Shown here: piece by piece, positions 55,121 to 64,000 of the stretch | How the letters are laid out: the number at the start of each line of letters is the position of its first letter | How positions within the stretch are numbered: the stretch's first letter is position 1 | From: Bathynomus jamesi | Lineage: Eukaryota; Arthropoda; Malacostraca; Isopoda; Cirolanidae | Direction: 5' to 3' | DNA: 64,000 bases | Assembly: GCA_023014485.1 (NCBI GenBank) | Contig: JAJOZX010000197.1 | Span: 1 to 64,000, forward strand | Made by a program: the position numbers and the translations under genes | The notes under the pieces: model-generated | Database searches by the model: none | Told to the model about the DNA's origin: nothing | The model's input: only the letters and a program-made list of their open reading frames with translations

Positions 55121-55261
55121 ACTCATAGATACTCGCAGAAGATCATCTGGAAGAGGCTTAATCAGCCTCTCTCTCCAGCTCTAAATCAACACTACTCAAT
55201 GCCCATGTTAGCAATAATAATCCAGACTCGTATAAACCCAGGCACTCTAAAGCTATAGGTG

Positions 55262-55757
55262 TGTTTGAACCAGCATCCATTATAGGTGACTCAAGTGAGG
55301 GGCCTAGGATCTAAATTACCTAGAGGTAGCATAGCTTACTGTTATCCAGGTGCAGGGATAAATAGAATTAGTAATAAAATTATAGAAAAAGGATCTGGTA
55401 TTGACCTAACTGTACCAAAGAATATGGTTATACATGTAGGTGGAAATGATATAAAGGGTAAGCACTCCGAAGAAATCATGGAGTCATATAAACAGCTATT
55501 AACAAAGTTAAAGGAACGGAGACCTAACCTTAAAACATCTATCACAGGTATAATTCCCAGGATACATGAGAATAATAAGTGGTACTCACAAGCATTATAT
55601 ATAAATAGTAGGCTTAAGACACTGTCAGAGCATGGAAATTACATATATCGAACTGTGGAATAAATTTTACAAAAAAAGAGAGTTCTATAACAGAGATGGA
55701 ATTCACCTTAATAGTAAAGGAACTGATTTACTATCAAAGATTGTATCATATAATTGA
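55262..55757 (+). pseudogene. CR1 ORF1 esterase (SGNH) domain
   Basis: ASIIGDS near 55272 carries the nucleophile Ser of the GDS block, in a frame one shift away from VRGLGSKLPRGSIAYCYPGA. VIHVGGNDIKGKHSEEIMES has the GND block and SITGIIPRIHENNKWYSQAL follows. After a stop, YNRDGIHLNSKGTDLLS provides the Asp-x-x-His pair. All SGNH blocks are present. This domain is known in CR1 ORF1; its enzymatic need in retrotransposition is not settled. Confidence 0.8.
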
Positions 55758-55939
55758 CTAAAAACTAAAGGAATAGGCCAAATTAGTACAAATACCAATA
55801 CTCTTGATAACAATAAACTAATAAAAAATATAATCAAAACTCAAAAGAAAAAGGTCAACAAAGAAAGTAAAGAGATGCAAATAATATACCATCACAGAAC
55901 AAGAACCAGACTAAATTACAAGCAAAATATTCCAAGGGT

Positions 55940-58758
55940 TCTTTGTCATTTTTCTATGTAAATGCAAGAAGTATCCGAGATAAAATAAATGAATTCAAGG
56001 CATACATAGGTATTGAAAATCCTGATGTTATGATTGTCACTGAAACTTGGACAAAATTCAGTACGATACCAAATAGTCTATTTAGTGAGAGATAATACCA
56101 TTACTTATGAAATTGATGGCTATGAACTTTTTTATTATGAACGTAAATATTCAGAGGGTGGCGGAGTATTTATTTATGCCAAGACAAATCTGAATCCAGT
56201 TGAAGTTACCTCGTTAAAGAGGAAATAGTTGAATCTGTATGGATAGATATTGGGCATAAAAATGCCAGGAAAATCAGGATAGGGGTATTTATAGACCACC
56301 TGAGGGATGTTCAGTTGGAGGAATCCCCAAAAGTAGAGAAGAAAATAAGTATGTAGAAAATAAACTTATTGATGAAATAAATAAAGCAATGACAAGCAAT
56401 ATTATTATTGTTGGAGATTTCAATTATAGGCATATAGACTGGGAAATATTACAAACACCAGAAAGTAATGAGAGATTCTTAGACTGTATAATTGAGAATG
56501 GTTTAACCCAGTTAGTAAAGGAGCCAACCAGGGCCGATGCCATTCTAGATTTAATTCTAACAAATAATCCAGATACCTTCCAGGATATCTCGGTTTCAGA
56601 AACACTAGGTTCAGGTGATCATTGTATCCTTCGGTTTAATATTGTTTGTAATTCAAGACCTAGTGAAAATAAAGTAGAAGTTCCAGATTTTAAAAGAGGA
56701 AATATAAATGGACTAGTAAATGATCTGTGTCTAATAAATTGGACAGATATTCTACAGCCTGAACAGACAGTAACTAGTATGTGGGAAAAATTTAAAAGTA
56801 TAATAATGAACATACAAAGGAAGCATATCCCACAGTGTAAAATCAGAACTGGAAAAAATAAACAACCTTGGATAAACTGCAATGTAAAAAGAGCAATCAG
56901 AGAAAAAACAAAAGCATTTCATAAATTCAAAAGAACTAAAAATGGCACAGACTCCGAAATATATAAAAGTAAAAGAAGCATTTGCAAGAAAGTAATTAGA
57001 GATAGCAAATGAGACCTGGAAAAAAGCCTAGCCAAGAATTCAAAAAACAATCCTAAGAAGTTTTTCAGTTACTTCAATTTGAAAAGTAGAGTGAAAAGGA
57101 AAATTGGCCCCCTCCATATAGATAAAACTATAGATGATGATCTTGAAATAACTGAAGAACTAAACAAATACTTCTCATCAGTATTCACAAATGAAAATTT
57201 AAATAATATTCCTGATCTTATACTACCAGGACAAGATAGAGAAATAAATGAATTAAGGGTAACAAAACTAGATATCCTAAAAGCAATAGATAAATTAAAA
57301 ATGGAAAAATCTCCAGGGCCAGATGAAATGCATCCAATAGTCATAAAAGCTGCCAAAAAGAATATAGCACAGGCACTAGAAATTATTTTTAATAAATCAT
57401 TGATATGTACTGAAATTCCAGAGGATTGGAAGAAAGCAAATGTGGCTCCAATCTTTAAAAAAGGAAATAGAAACTTGGCAAAAAACTACAGACCCATCAG
57501 CCTCACCTCCATTATTTGCAAATTACTCGAAAGTATCATTAGAGGTAAAGTTACTGAGTTCCTTGAAGAGTGCAACCTTATAAATGATAGCCAGCATGGC
57601 TTTCGAAATGGAAGGTCCTGTCTAACCAACTTGATTGAATTTTATGATGGAGTCCTATTGCATTTGGACAATAAAGAGCCAGTAGATATAGTATACTTAG
57701 ATTTTGCAAAGGCATTTGATACTGTTCCTCATGCAAGATTGTTGGTAAAAGTTAGAGCCCATGGTATAAGAGGTCATATAGCTGATTGGATAGAAGAATG
57801 GCTGAGAAATAGAAAACAGTTCATCTAAATGGAAATAAGTCTACTTGGAGACCCGTATTGAGCGGAGTCCCACAGGGGTCTGTTCTGGGACCTCTGCTTT
57901 TTGTTGTCTATATAAATGATCTAGAGAAGGGCCTATCATGTAAAACCTCAAAATTTGCTGATGATACAAAATTAGGCCATAATGTTAAGTCAGTAGCAGG
58001 AGCAATGACAATACAAAAAGACTTAGAGTAACAGCCTGGGCAGATAAGTGGGAGATGAAATTTAATGTTGATAAGTGCAAGGTTATGCATATTGGGCCAA
58101 AAAATCCAGAATTTGAATACAATATGAATGGAATTTGGATTAAAAATGATGATAAAGAGAAAGACTTGGGTGTCACTGTGACAAATGAACTTAAACCCTC
58201 AAATCACTGTATGGTAATCAGAAATAAAGCAAATGCTAGACTCAATCTCATGCAGACACACATTGAATACAAATCACCCAATATTATAAAGCAACTTACA
58301 TTTCATATGTGAGACCCCTCCTCGAATACTGCATTCAATTTAATAGTCCCTATTTGATACAAGATATTGAAAAACTGGAAAAAGTACAGAAACGAGCAAC
58401 AAGAATGATCCCATCTCTAAGACAATTGACATATAAGGAAAGACTGGCGTATCTAAGCATGTTCTCATTAAAAAGGAGGAGGTTAAGGGGTGATATGATA
58501 GAGGTGTATAAAATGATAAAAGGGTTGGATAAGATAGATTTTGAGTCTCTTTTCATTAAAGATCACAATAATCAGACTAGAGGTCATAGTATGAAATTAT
58601 TTAAGCCAAGATGTAGAACAAATTTAAGAAAACATAGTTTTACAAACAGAGTAATTAAGTTTTGGAACAGTCTGACAGAAGAAGTGGTGACTTCAGATAC
58701 ACTTGATTCTTTCAAAAGAAGGTTGGATAGTTTGATGTCTGCAAGGGACATCTGGTGA
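55940..58758 (+). pseudogene. CR1 ORF2: endonuclease and reverse transcriptase
   Basis: FYVNARSIRDKINEFKAYIG and VMIVTETW (about 55955-56050) open the AP endonuclease; IIIVGDFNYRHIDWE (about 56400) and LGSGDHCILRF (about 56610) are catalytic blocks. RT blocks: KSPGPDEMHPIVIKAAKKN, KKGNRNLAKNYRPISLTSII, DSQHGFRNGRSCLTNL, YLDFAKAFDTVPHARL, then [20 protein letters not shown] and [11 protein letters not shown] (about 57950). The C-terminus reads RVIKFWNSLTEEVVTSDTLD with a stop at 58758. Frame changes near 56090, 56230, 57010, 57825, 58030 and 58305. Motifs themselves are well conserved. Confidence 0.88.
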
Positions 58759-59486
58759 TGGTGTTTAAGCCCATTTTTATTGCATGAATGGTACTAGTTT
58801 ATTTCATATATATTATGTGCATTTGGGTGATAGATCCCACAGCTCAACACAGGTGTTGTGGGATATAGGGAGGCAGCATCTTGGGTTAGGGGATACTCTC
58901 TGTCCTTACACACCCTATTTAAAGAGATTCCTCTGCCGAGCGGTGCCCCCCATAGTACTGTGAGGTATTGAAAAACTCATGATCTTCACTTGCCCCACAA
59001 ACACCTTTAAATGGGAGACCCAAAATGGGTGCACACACATTTCTACATTACTGTACAGTCTTTACAGCCACACCTACACTTTTCCTCTAAGTATATATTG
59101 TAATGTATATGGATGTAAATTGTGACTTGGTCCGCAATTGATATGGACCGTGACTTATTTTGGTTGGCATGGTACTGGTATTGATGGGTACCATAATGAA
59201 ATTGACTGGATTCTTTGGATCTGATATATTTGCATGTCAGTTATAAATAGATATAGTGTGTAACATATTTGTGGATAGTAGCCTATTATGACTTTGATCC
59301 TCTGGATCCAGAGATTCTATCTTTAGTTTGAAATTGATAATTAATTAGTTTTAAATTTATACTTAATTGGTTTTGTAAAAATTGGTTATTGCCAATGTAC
59401 AGGCAGTTTTTACATAGTGGAGCCACCTCGATGGGCTGAAGTGGCCCCTAGTGTGCCCACTATAAAAATTTCTTATGTTCTTATGG

Positions 59487-60601
59487 TCTCAGAACACCGC
59501 TGGTGCCCACCAGGACAACACTGAATGGGAGCTCTGTAGCAGTATTTCTGATCCTGATTTCTCCATACTCTATCCAACTTCCATTCAAACTTCTTAACTG
59601 ACTTAGATTCTATCACCTGTGATGGCAAGGCATTCCAATTATTCACTATCCGGATACAGAATGAATGCTTCCTTATATTCAGCCTGGTTCTCTTTAAATA
59701 TTTTTTCTCATGCCCTCTTGTTGAAGATTCCTCAATTAATGAGAAAATCCCCTGGCACACCTCCCCATCATACACATCACACAGAATTTTTAAAGTTTCT
59801 ATCATATCCATCTGTGACCTTCTATAGGCCAGGGAAAGCACATAAAGTTTTTTCAATCTAGCTTCATAAGTTAGGTCCTTCAATGATGGTACCATCTTGG
59901 TAGCTCTCCTCTGAATATTCTCACTTGACTATGTCCTTAATTAGATAGGGGCACCAGACTTGGTTGTTATATTCAAGGTGAGGTCTCACAAGTACTGTAT
60001 ATAGCAGTTTAAAATTTTCCTCATCCAAAGCATTGAAAGTTCTTCTAATGAGTCCCATTATACTATTGGCTTTATTGACCTTTTCAGTAAAATGTTGTGA
60101 AAAGCTCTATCTATTACAACACCAATATCCTTCTCAAACTGCACCTCATCCATTACCTTGTACATAATATAATCAGGCTTCTCTAAATTCACCTGACTGA
60201 TCCTCATATATTTACATTTTTGTGGGTGAAACTTTAATAACCATTTTTCTAACCATTTCCTCAATTCAGTCAAATCTTCCTGAAACTCCACTCAATCTTG
60301 GTTTTCTCTCTCACCCTTCTAAATACCTTAGTATCATCTGCATACAGATATATGTCACTGCGATTTTTTAAAACTTCTGGCAAGTCATTTATGTATATAA
60401 CAAACAAGAGCGGCCCAGTACTGACCCTTGACACACCACTATAGACGATCTTCCATTTTGATATCAACCCATTCACAATTACTCTAAATTTTCTTTCATT
60501 TAAAAATGACGTTATCCATGAAACACATTTATCATCGATGTTATAACTTTTAATTTTCTTCAGCAATCTTGAATGAGGCACCCTGTCAAAAGCTTCATAA
60601 A
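59487..60601 (-). pseudogene. second CR1 LINE, 5-prime truncated, tail-to-tail
   Basis: Minus strand from 60600: EAFDRVPHSRLLKKIKSYNI (RT block with first Asp), STGPLLFVIYINDLPEVL, then LYADDTKVFRRV (YADD, near 60335). LRKWLEKWLLKFHPQKCKYM follows, and MVPSLKDLTYEARLKKLYVL with RIVNNWNALPSQVIESKSVK near 59600 closes the protein. Its 3-prime end meets that of the plus-strand CR1 at 59486. Frames change near 60290 and 60050. Confidence 0.82.
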
Positions 60602-60606
60602 ATGAT

Positions 60607-60673
60607 CTATTACTAGAATTGAAATTGGAGAATGTAATTGGAATTTGAAGACTAAACAAAGATAGTGATAAAA
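60607..60673 (+). pseudogene. I-like LINE ORF1, piece 4
   Basis: LLLELKLENVIGI, one TGA, then RLNKDSDK fits between the RRM-like piece at 55120 and KTPTSLLVLTF at 61689. It ends at the Merlin-like insertion; the 8-bp duplication TGATAAAA marks the joint. Confidence 0.6.
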
Positions 60674-61680
60674 TGGTAAATTTATAGTTTCAGACATCAC
60701 AAGTTTTGGAAGGGTAAAACTTTACAAGACACCCGCATTGCCATGAAACATGCTACAGTAACGAAACATATATCAGTCGATAGAGCAGAAACAATGGTGC
60801 AAGCAGCTCTGTATCATTTTGAAAAATATTAGAAAACAAAGTTATGACACTATGAACAAGTTACTAGGCCTATCATAGCTTACACCATTTGGATCTTTTC
60901 CATTTCAGGTACTGTTTTCAATTTTGTTGAAAATAAGATATTTAATGTAGGTTAACTGAATGCCTGGTTAGGTCAACTGTATGCCCTTGATGATTGGTTA
61001 GGTTAAGTCATGATATTTTTGTTAGTTTGATATATGTTTTGTTACTGTAGCATGTTTTATGGCAATGCAGGTGTCTTGTAAAGTTTTACCTTTGGAAGTT
61101 GAAATTATATTTTTCAAACGTTTTTTGATGTGTTTTGAATGATGCTGACCTTCATTTCTATTGGAAATCACTAGTTTTTGAGATAGCCCCCCATCTCTGA
61201 ATCTAGTGTTTTCTCACAGAAATCTATGTCAGAATCGTCCAAAACACATTGAACCTAATGTGGGAAAAATATAATTTCAACTTCCAAAACTTGTGATGCC
61301 CGAAACTATAACCTAACCTAACCTAACCACCTTTAATTTTATTCCCTGGTTACTGCTTAGCTTATTCAGAATCTGACAAATCCATGGTATTTCGCAATAG
61401 CTGACCAGTAATCGATCTCGCAACCTGCACACAAGTCAGCCATGGTGGAACTGATTCAAATTTTTTCCAGACTCCAACCGACTCACTATGCTGAGCTGCT
61501 GTGATTGGTTCAAACAAAAACAAAACCACCACTAGTATTGTATTCAAGGTTAAATATCTCGCTTATTTGTAATTTGTGACAGAAATGCCATAGAACAAAA
61601 GTGTCTTAGAATTGCTCAAAATACCTAAATATAAGATGAAATTCCCAAGATTTGAGTGATGTCAGAAACTATAATAATAC
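60674..61680. mobile_element. Merlin-like foldback element, copy C
   Basis: TGATAAAA is duplicated exactly at 60666-60673 and 61681-61688. Ends TGGTAAATTTATAGTTTC and, from the right, GTATTATTATAGTTTCTGAC show the same asymmetry as copy A. A hairpin lies inside at 61091-61289, followed by TAACCTAACCTAACC. The tract 61560-61620 matches 53910-53970 of copy A. No transposase motif was seen. Confidence 0.88.
61091..61289. repeat. subterminal hairpin of Merlin-like copy C
   Basis: Imperfect inverted arms with TTTTGATGTGTTTTGAATGA and TGCTGACCTTC, then GGAAATCACTAGTTTTTGAG. The layout is the same as at 53441 and 54572 but diverged. Confidence 0.85.
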
Positions 61681-61688
61681 TGATAAAA

Positions 61689-62084
61689 CTCCAACTAGTC
61701 TTTTAGTCCTTACTTTTGGGGGTGCCACTCATCCTGAGTATGTTCACTGTGGCTATCTCCAGTACTATGGTAACCCTTGCAGTGTTTCCATTGCCTCTGT
61801 TTTGGACATTGTGTGCGTAATTGCACTAATAAAATTTCTTGTGCTAAGTGTACCGAGTCTCATGATACTCGATCCTGTCAGAAGGACTTGGCTTCATATA
61901 CCTGTGTTAATTGTAAGGGATCACATTTAGGTTCTAGAGTTTGTAGCCATTGGATATGTGAGGAGGAGATTGTCAAAGTAAAGGTGGATAATCATGTTAC
62001 ATTTACTGAAGCCTGTAAGTTATATGCTGCTAAGATGGGTCCATGGTCATCTCAGTCTCTCTCTTATGTTGGGGTGGGTTGAGG
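61689..62084 (+). pseudogene. I-like LINE ORF1, piece 5 (zinc knuckles)
   Basis: TPTSLLVLTFGGATHPEYVH, then after a shift near 61760 CFHCLCFGHCVRNC, CAKCTESHDTRSC and CVNCKGSHLGSRVC, three CCHC knuckles near 61780-61945. VDNHVTFTEACKLYAAKMG follows. This is the C-terminal half of a gag-like ORF1 of I/Jockey-type LINEs; the knuckles bind nucleic acid in the ribonucleoprotein. The stop is at 62082. Confidence 0.82.
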
Positions 62085-62382
62085 GTCTCTTTCACCTTCA
62101 AGTAAGATACAGACTTCTGGATTGCCAGTAGCAGCTTCTGGTTCTATATCTAATTCCCAGCCCATAGAAACCAAGTTTTATTTTTTTAATTTTATTTCTG
62201 TTTAAGGTGCTGCAACCCTGCTGGATTATTGGCACCAAGACTAAAAAGGAAATGAAAAAAACCTCTACCACTTCAGTTGTAGGGTTCCACTCTACAACAC
62301 ATAGGATGGAAAAGAAAAAGGAACCTGTTAGTAAAAGAGTAATACTATAGCTACTACAAAAGGACTATCAAACGATAAACAC
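62085..62382. other. junction between opposed LINEs
   Basis: Holds the end of ORF1 and its downstream sequence on the plus strand, then the 3-prime end of a minus-strand LINE. No other feature is seen. Confidence 0.4.
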
Positions 62383-62712
62383 CTAGATCAGGTTAGATAA
62401 ATTGGCTTTCTTTAAGAAGGTCAAAAGTAAGGATGATGGAAATTCATTTCCCAAAACACTTTCATAAGAAAAACAAATTCCTTTTCCATTACAAGAGTTA
62501 ATCAAATCAGTTCTCAGAAAATTACAAGTAGGGCAATGAATGATTGCATGTTCTGGGGTGAGTTGAACATTACAAGTACACCACCTTTTAAATAAAGTTG
62601 TATAAAAAAAATGTCCATAGGACAGTTTAGAGCAATTCAACCTAAGCCTGGTCAATATGACATCACTCCTGCTATTCTTTTCTGGCATCCTTTTCCAAAG
62701 GACAGGTTCCAT
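62383..62712 (-). pseudogene. LINE ORF2 C-terminal region
   Basis: KNSRSDVILTRLRLNCSKLS, then CTCNVQLTPEHAIIHCPTCN is the Cys/His finger that closes ORF2 of I/Jockey-like LINEs. The stop is at 62383. It is separated from the RNase H part by a frame change near 62750. Confidence 0.78.
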
Positions 62713-62754
62713 CTGAGGAAGGAGTCCATTGCATCAGGACCATTCCTGTTGCCA

Positions 62755-63260
62755 TTCAGAGAGAATGAAATGTGAAATGGGATTCATAAATTCATCAACA
62801 GAGTAAGGGATGGTCTGAACTTCATCAAGACAACAAGCCATGCGTGCTGCTTCATCAACAGTATCATTCCCCCGGATACCACCTGACCAGGAGTTCATAA
62901 AAAGATAACATCAAGATTAAACTGATTGAGTAATTCAATAATCTGAATGACTATATGATGCCCAGAAGAGGACTGTATAGCTTTCAGGGAAGAAAGGGAG
63001 TCTGAACAAACAACAAACTTAGTAAGGTCTGAGTTGTGACAAATATATATTAAAGCCTGTAGTATAGCATACAATTCTGCAGTAAATATAGAACAGTGCT
63101 CTGGAAGGCAAAAGCCCTTAATCACCCCATCCCAAAGAAATGTGTACATCCAGTGCCATTCTGATTTAGATCTATCAGTATATACAGGTAAGTATCCTCT
63201 TTCTTTGTAAGTTTCTACCCTTTCCAGAAAACTTCTTTGGAACACATTTGCAAAAGCCAT
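62755..63260 (-). pseudogene. LINE RNase H domain
   Basis: LPVYTDRSKSEWHW (first Asp), CSIFTAELYAILQALIY (Glu) and FVVCSDSLSSLKAIQSS (second Asp) are the RNase HI blocks. After a shift near 62895, GNDTVDEAARMACC gives the last acidic block. The usual Gly of TDGSK is Arg here. A stop at 62895 follows VIFL. Confidence 0.82.
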
Positions 63261-63298
63261 GATAAATTAAATAGGAACTTTGCTGAGATACTATCAAA

Positions 63299-63997
63299 TC
63301 AAAAGTTAAACCCACTTGGTGAATAAAATCCTTGATCCAGCCACCTTAACATTTTAGTAGCATACCTAGCACCTAACAGTTTCCTTCTATAATGCAAGGG
63401 CATAATGTTTGCTTCAGCTTCTAAATAATCAACTCTTGCACATTTGAGAGCTCCCAAAGCCAGTCTAATACATTTATACTGTATTCTATCTAGCTTCAGT
63501 AAATTTGTTTTAGAACAGGTATGGTACAAAAAACACCCATAGTCTAATTTACTACGTACCAAGGATTTATATAACATCAACAAAGTTGATCTACTTAAAC
63601 CCCAAACTGAATTAGAAATTTTTTTTAATATAGAAATAGCTTTCACACAAGCTTCCTCCGGGTATTGAATATGCTTAGACCAAGTCAAACCCTGATCCAA
63701 AACTATTCCCAGATATCTATAACTTGAAACATACTGAACAGGATTTCCTGATAAATAATATAATGTTAAATCATCATTTCTCCATGGTCTCTCTGAGAAA
63801 ATCATATATTTTGATTTGGAAGATGAAAATTTTAAGCCCCATTCCTCTGACCATTCACTAATATGATTTAGGACACCTTGCATCACATATGTCAGAAAAT
63901 TCAAATCATCCCCAACCACCCACAAGGCACAGTCATCAGCATACATGGAATAACTGACACACACATTGATTCCTTCAAATAAATCATTAATCATCAA
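63299..63997 (-). pseudogene. LINE reverse transcriptase C-terminal half (partial)
   Basis: Reads SYSMYADDCALWVVGDDLNF with the YADD box, then LKFSSSKSKYMIFSERPW, YRYLGIVLDQGLTWSKHIQY and RSKLDYGCFLYHTCSKTNLL. These are the palm, thumb and connection motifs of I/R1-type RT. It is open for 232 codons up to the window edge. It ends in a stop before the RNase H domain, so the two are now in different frames. Confidence 0.88.
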
Positions 63998-64000
63998 GGA

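Larger units (their letters stand above)
55121..59486 (+). mobile_element. CR1 LINE with esterase-type ORF1
   Basis: Plus-strand order: SGNH/esterase-like domain, AP endonuclease, RT, C-terminal RT motif, then about 720 bp of 3-prime UTR ending TTCTTATGTTCTTATG. This order and tail type are those of CR1. The 5-prime limit is set from the interrupted ORF1 of the host LINE. All reading frames are broken. Confidence 0.82.
62383..64000 (-). mobile_element. I-like LINE ORF2 3-prime part, runs off window
   Basis: The minus strand carries RT, RNase H and a C-terminal region in that order; the 5-prime part lies beyond the window. An RNase H domain after RT is found in I, R1 and related clades. It points towards the ORF1 fragment at 61689-62084, which is on the other strand, so they are two insertions or an inversion. 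Confidence 0.8.

Overview
The window looks like repeat-dense, AT-rich nuclear DNA from an invertebrate, most likely an arthropod. A decapod crustacean is my guess, from the mix of CR1 retrotransposons with a TTATGTTCTTATG-type tail, BEL/Pao, Merlin, hAT and mariner elements, and TTAGG-like short repeats. The species is not provable from the sequence. I see no single-copy host gene, no tRNA or rRNA and no CRISPR array. Nearly every recognisable coding region belongs to a transposable element (TE), and most are broken by frameshifts or stops.

Layout. 0.6-3.4 kb: a mariner and a Tc1 element, each with complete terminal inverted repeats (TIRs) and TA target duplications. 3.4-5.1 kb: a mariner deletion derivative and a minus-strand CR1 remnant. 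5.5-7.0 kb: a Merlin DNA transposon with an 8-bp target-site duplication (TSD) and a smaller Merlin-type element nested in it. 7.3-8.5 kb: mariner-type and Tigger-type derivatives. 8.9-10.8 kb: a second Merlin-like element carrying a 20-bp satellite and a long hairpin. 12.4-12.9 kb: a hAT-type MITE.

13.6-28.9 kb: one large DNA transposon of a family I cannot name (TIR TAGGGTGTGTCAATTTTG). Its transposase-like gene is cut by a young BEL/Pao LTR retrotransposon (15323-26920, TSD GGAAG, two LTRs differing by 3 substitutions and 2 indels). The BEL is cut by a minus-strand non-LTR element (20256-24697, TSD GCTGTGAACAGTTGT), which is itself cut by a MITE. This is a four-level nest that can be unpicked base by base.

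30-42 kb: LINE ORF1, endonuclease and reverse transcriptase fragments interrupted by small hAT derivatives, several with perfect 8-bp TSDs. 42.8-52.0 kb: a spliced BED-finger hAT transposon (TSD ATTACAGC) containing a zinc-finger MITE, a DD41D mariner derivative, a near-complete three-exon ZMYM1-like hAT and a probable Helitron. A 917-bp internal-deletion derivative of the same BED hAT lies at 34499-35415.

53.4-62.1 kb: one I-like LINE ORF1 split into five pieces by three short Merlin-like foldback elements and a pair of tail-to-tail CR1 copies. 62.4-64.0 kb: the RT and RNase H end of an I-like LINE on the minus strand, running off the window.

The most unusual items are the unnamed DNA transposon at 13.6-28.9 kb and a Merlin-like family whose copies share a conserved subterminal hairpin and asymmetric ends. 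Family names are from recognised motifs, not from searches.
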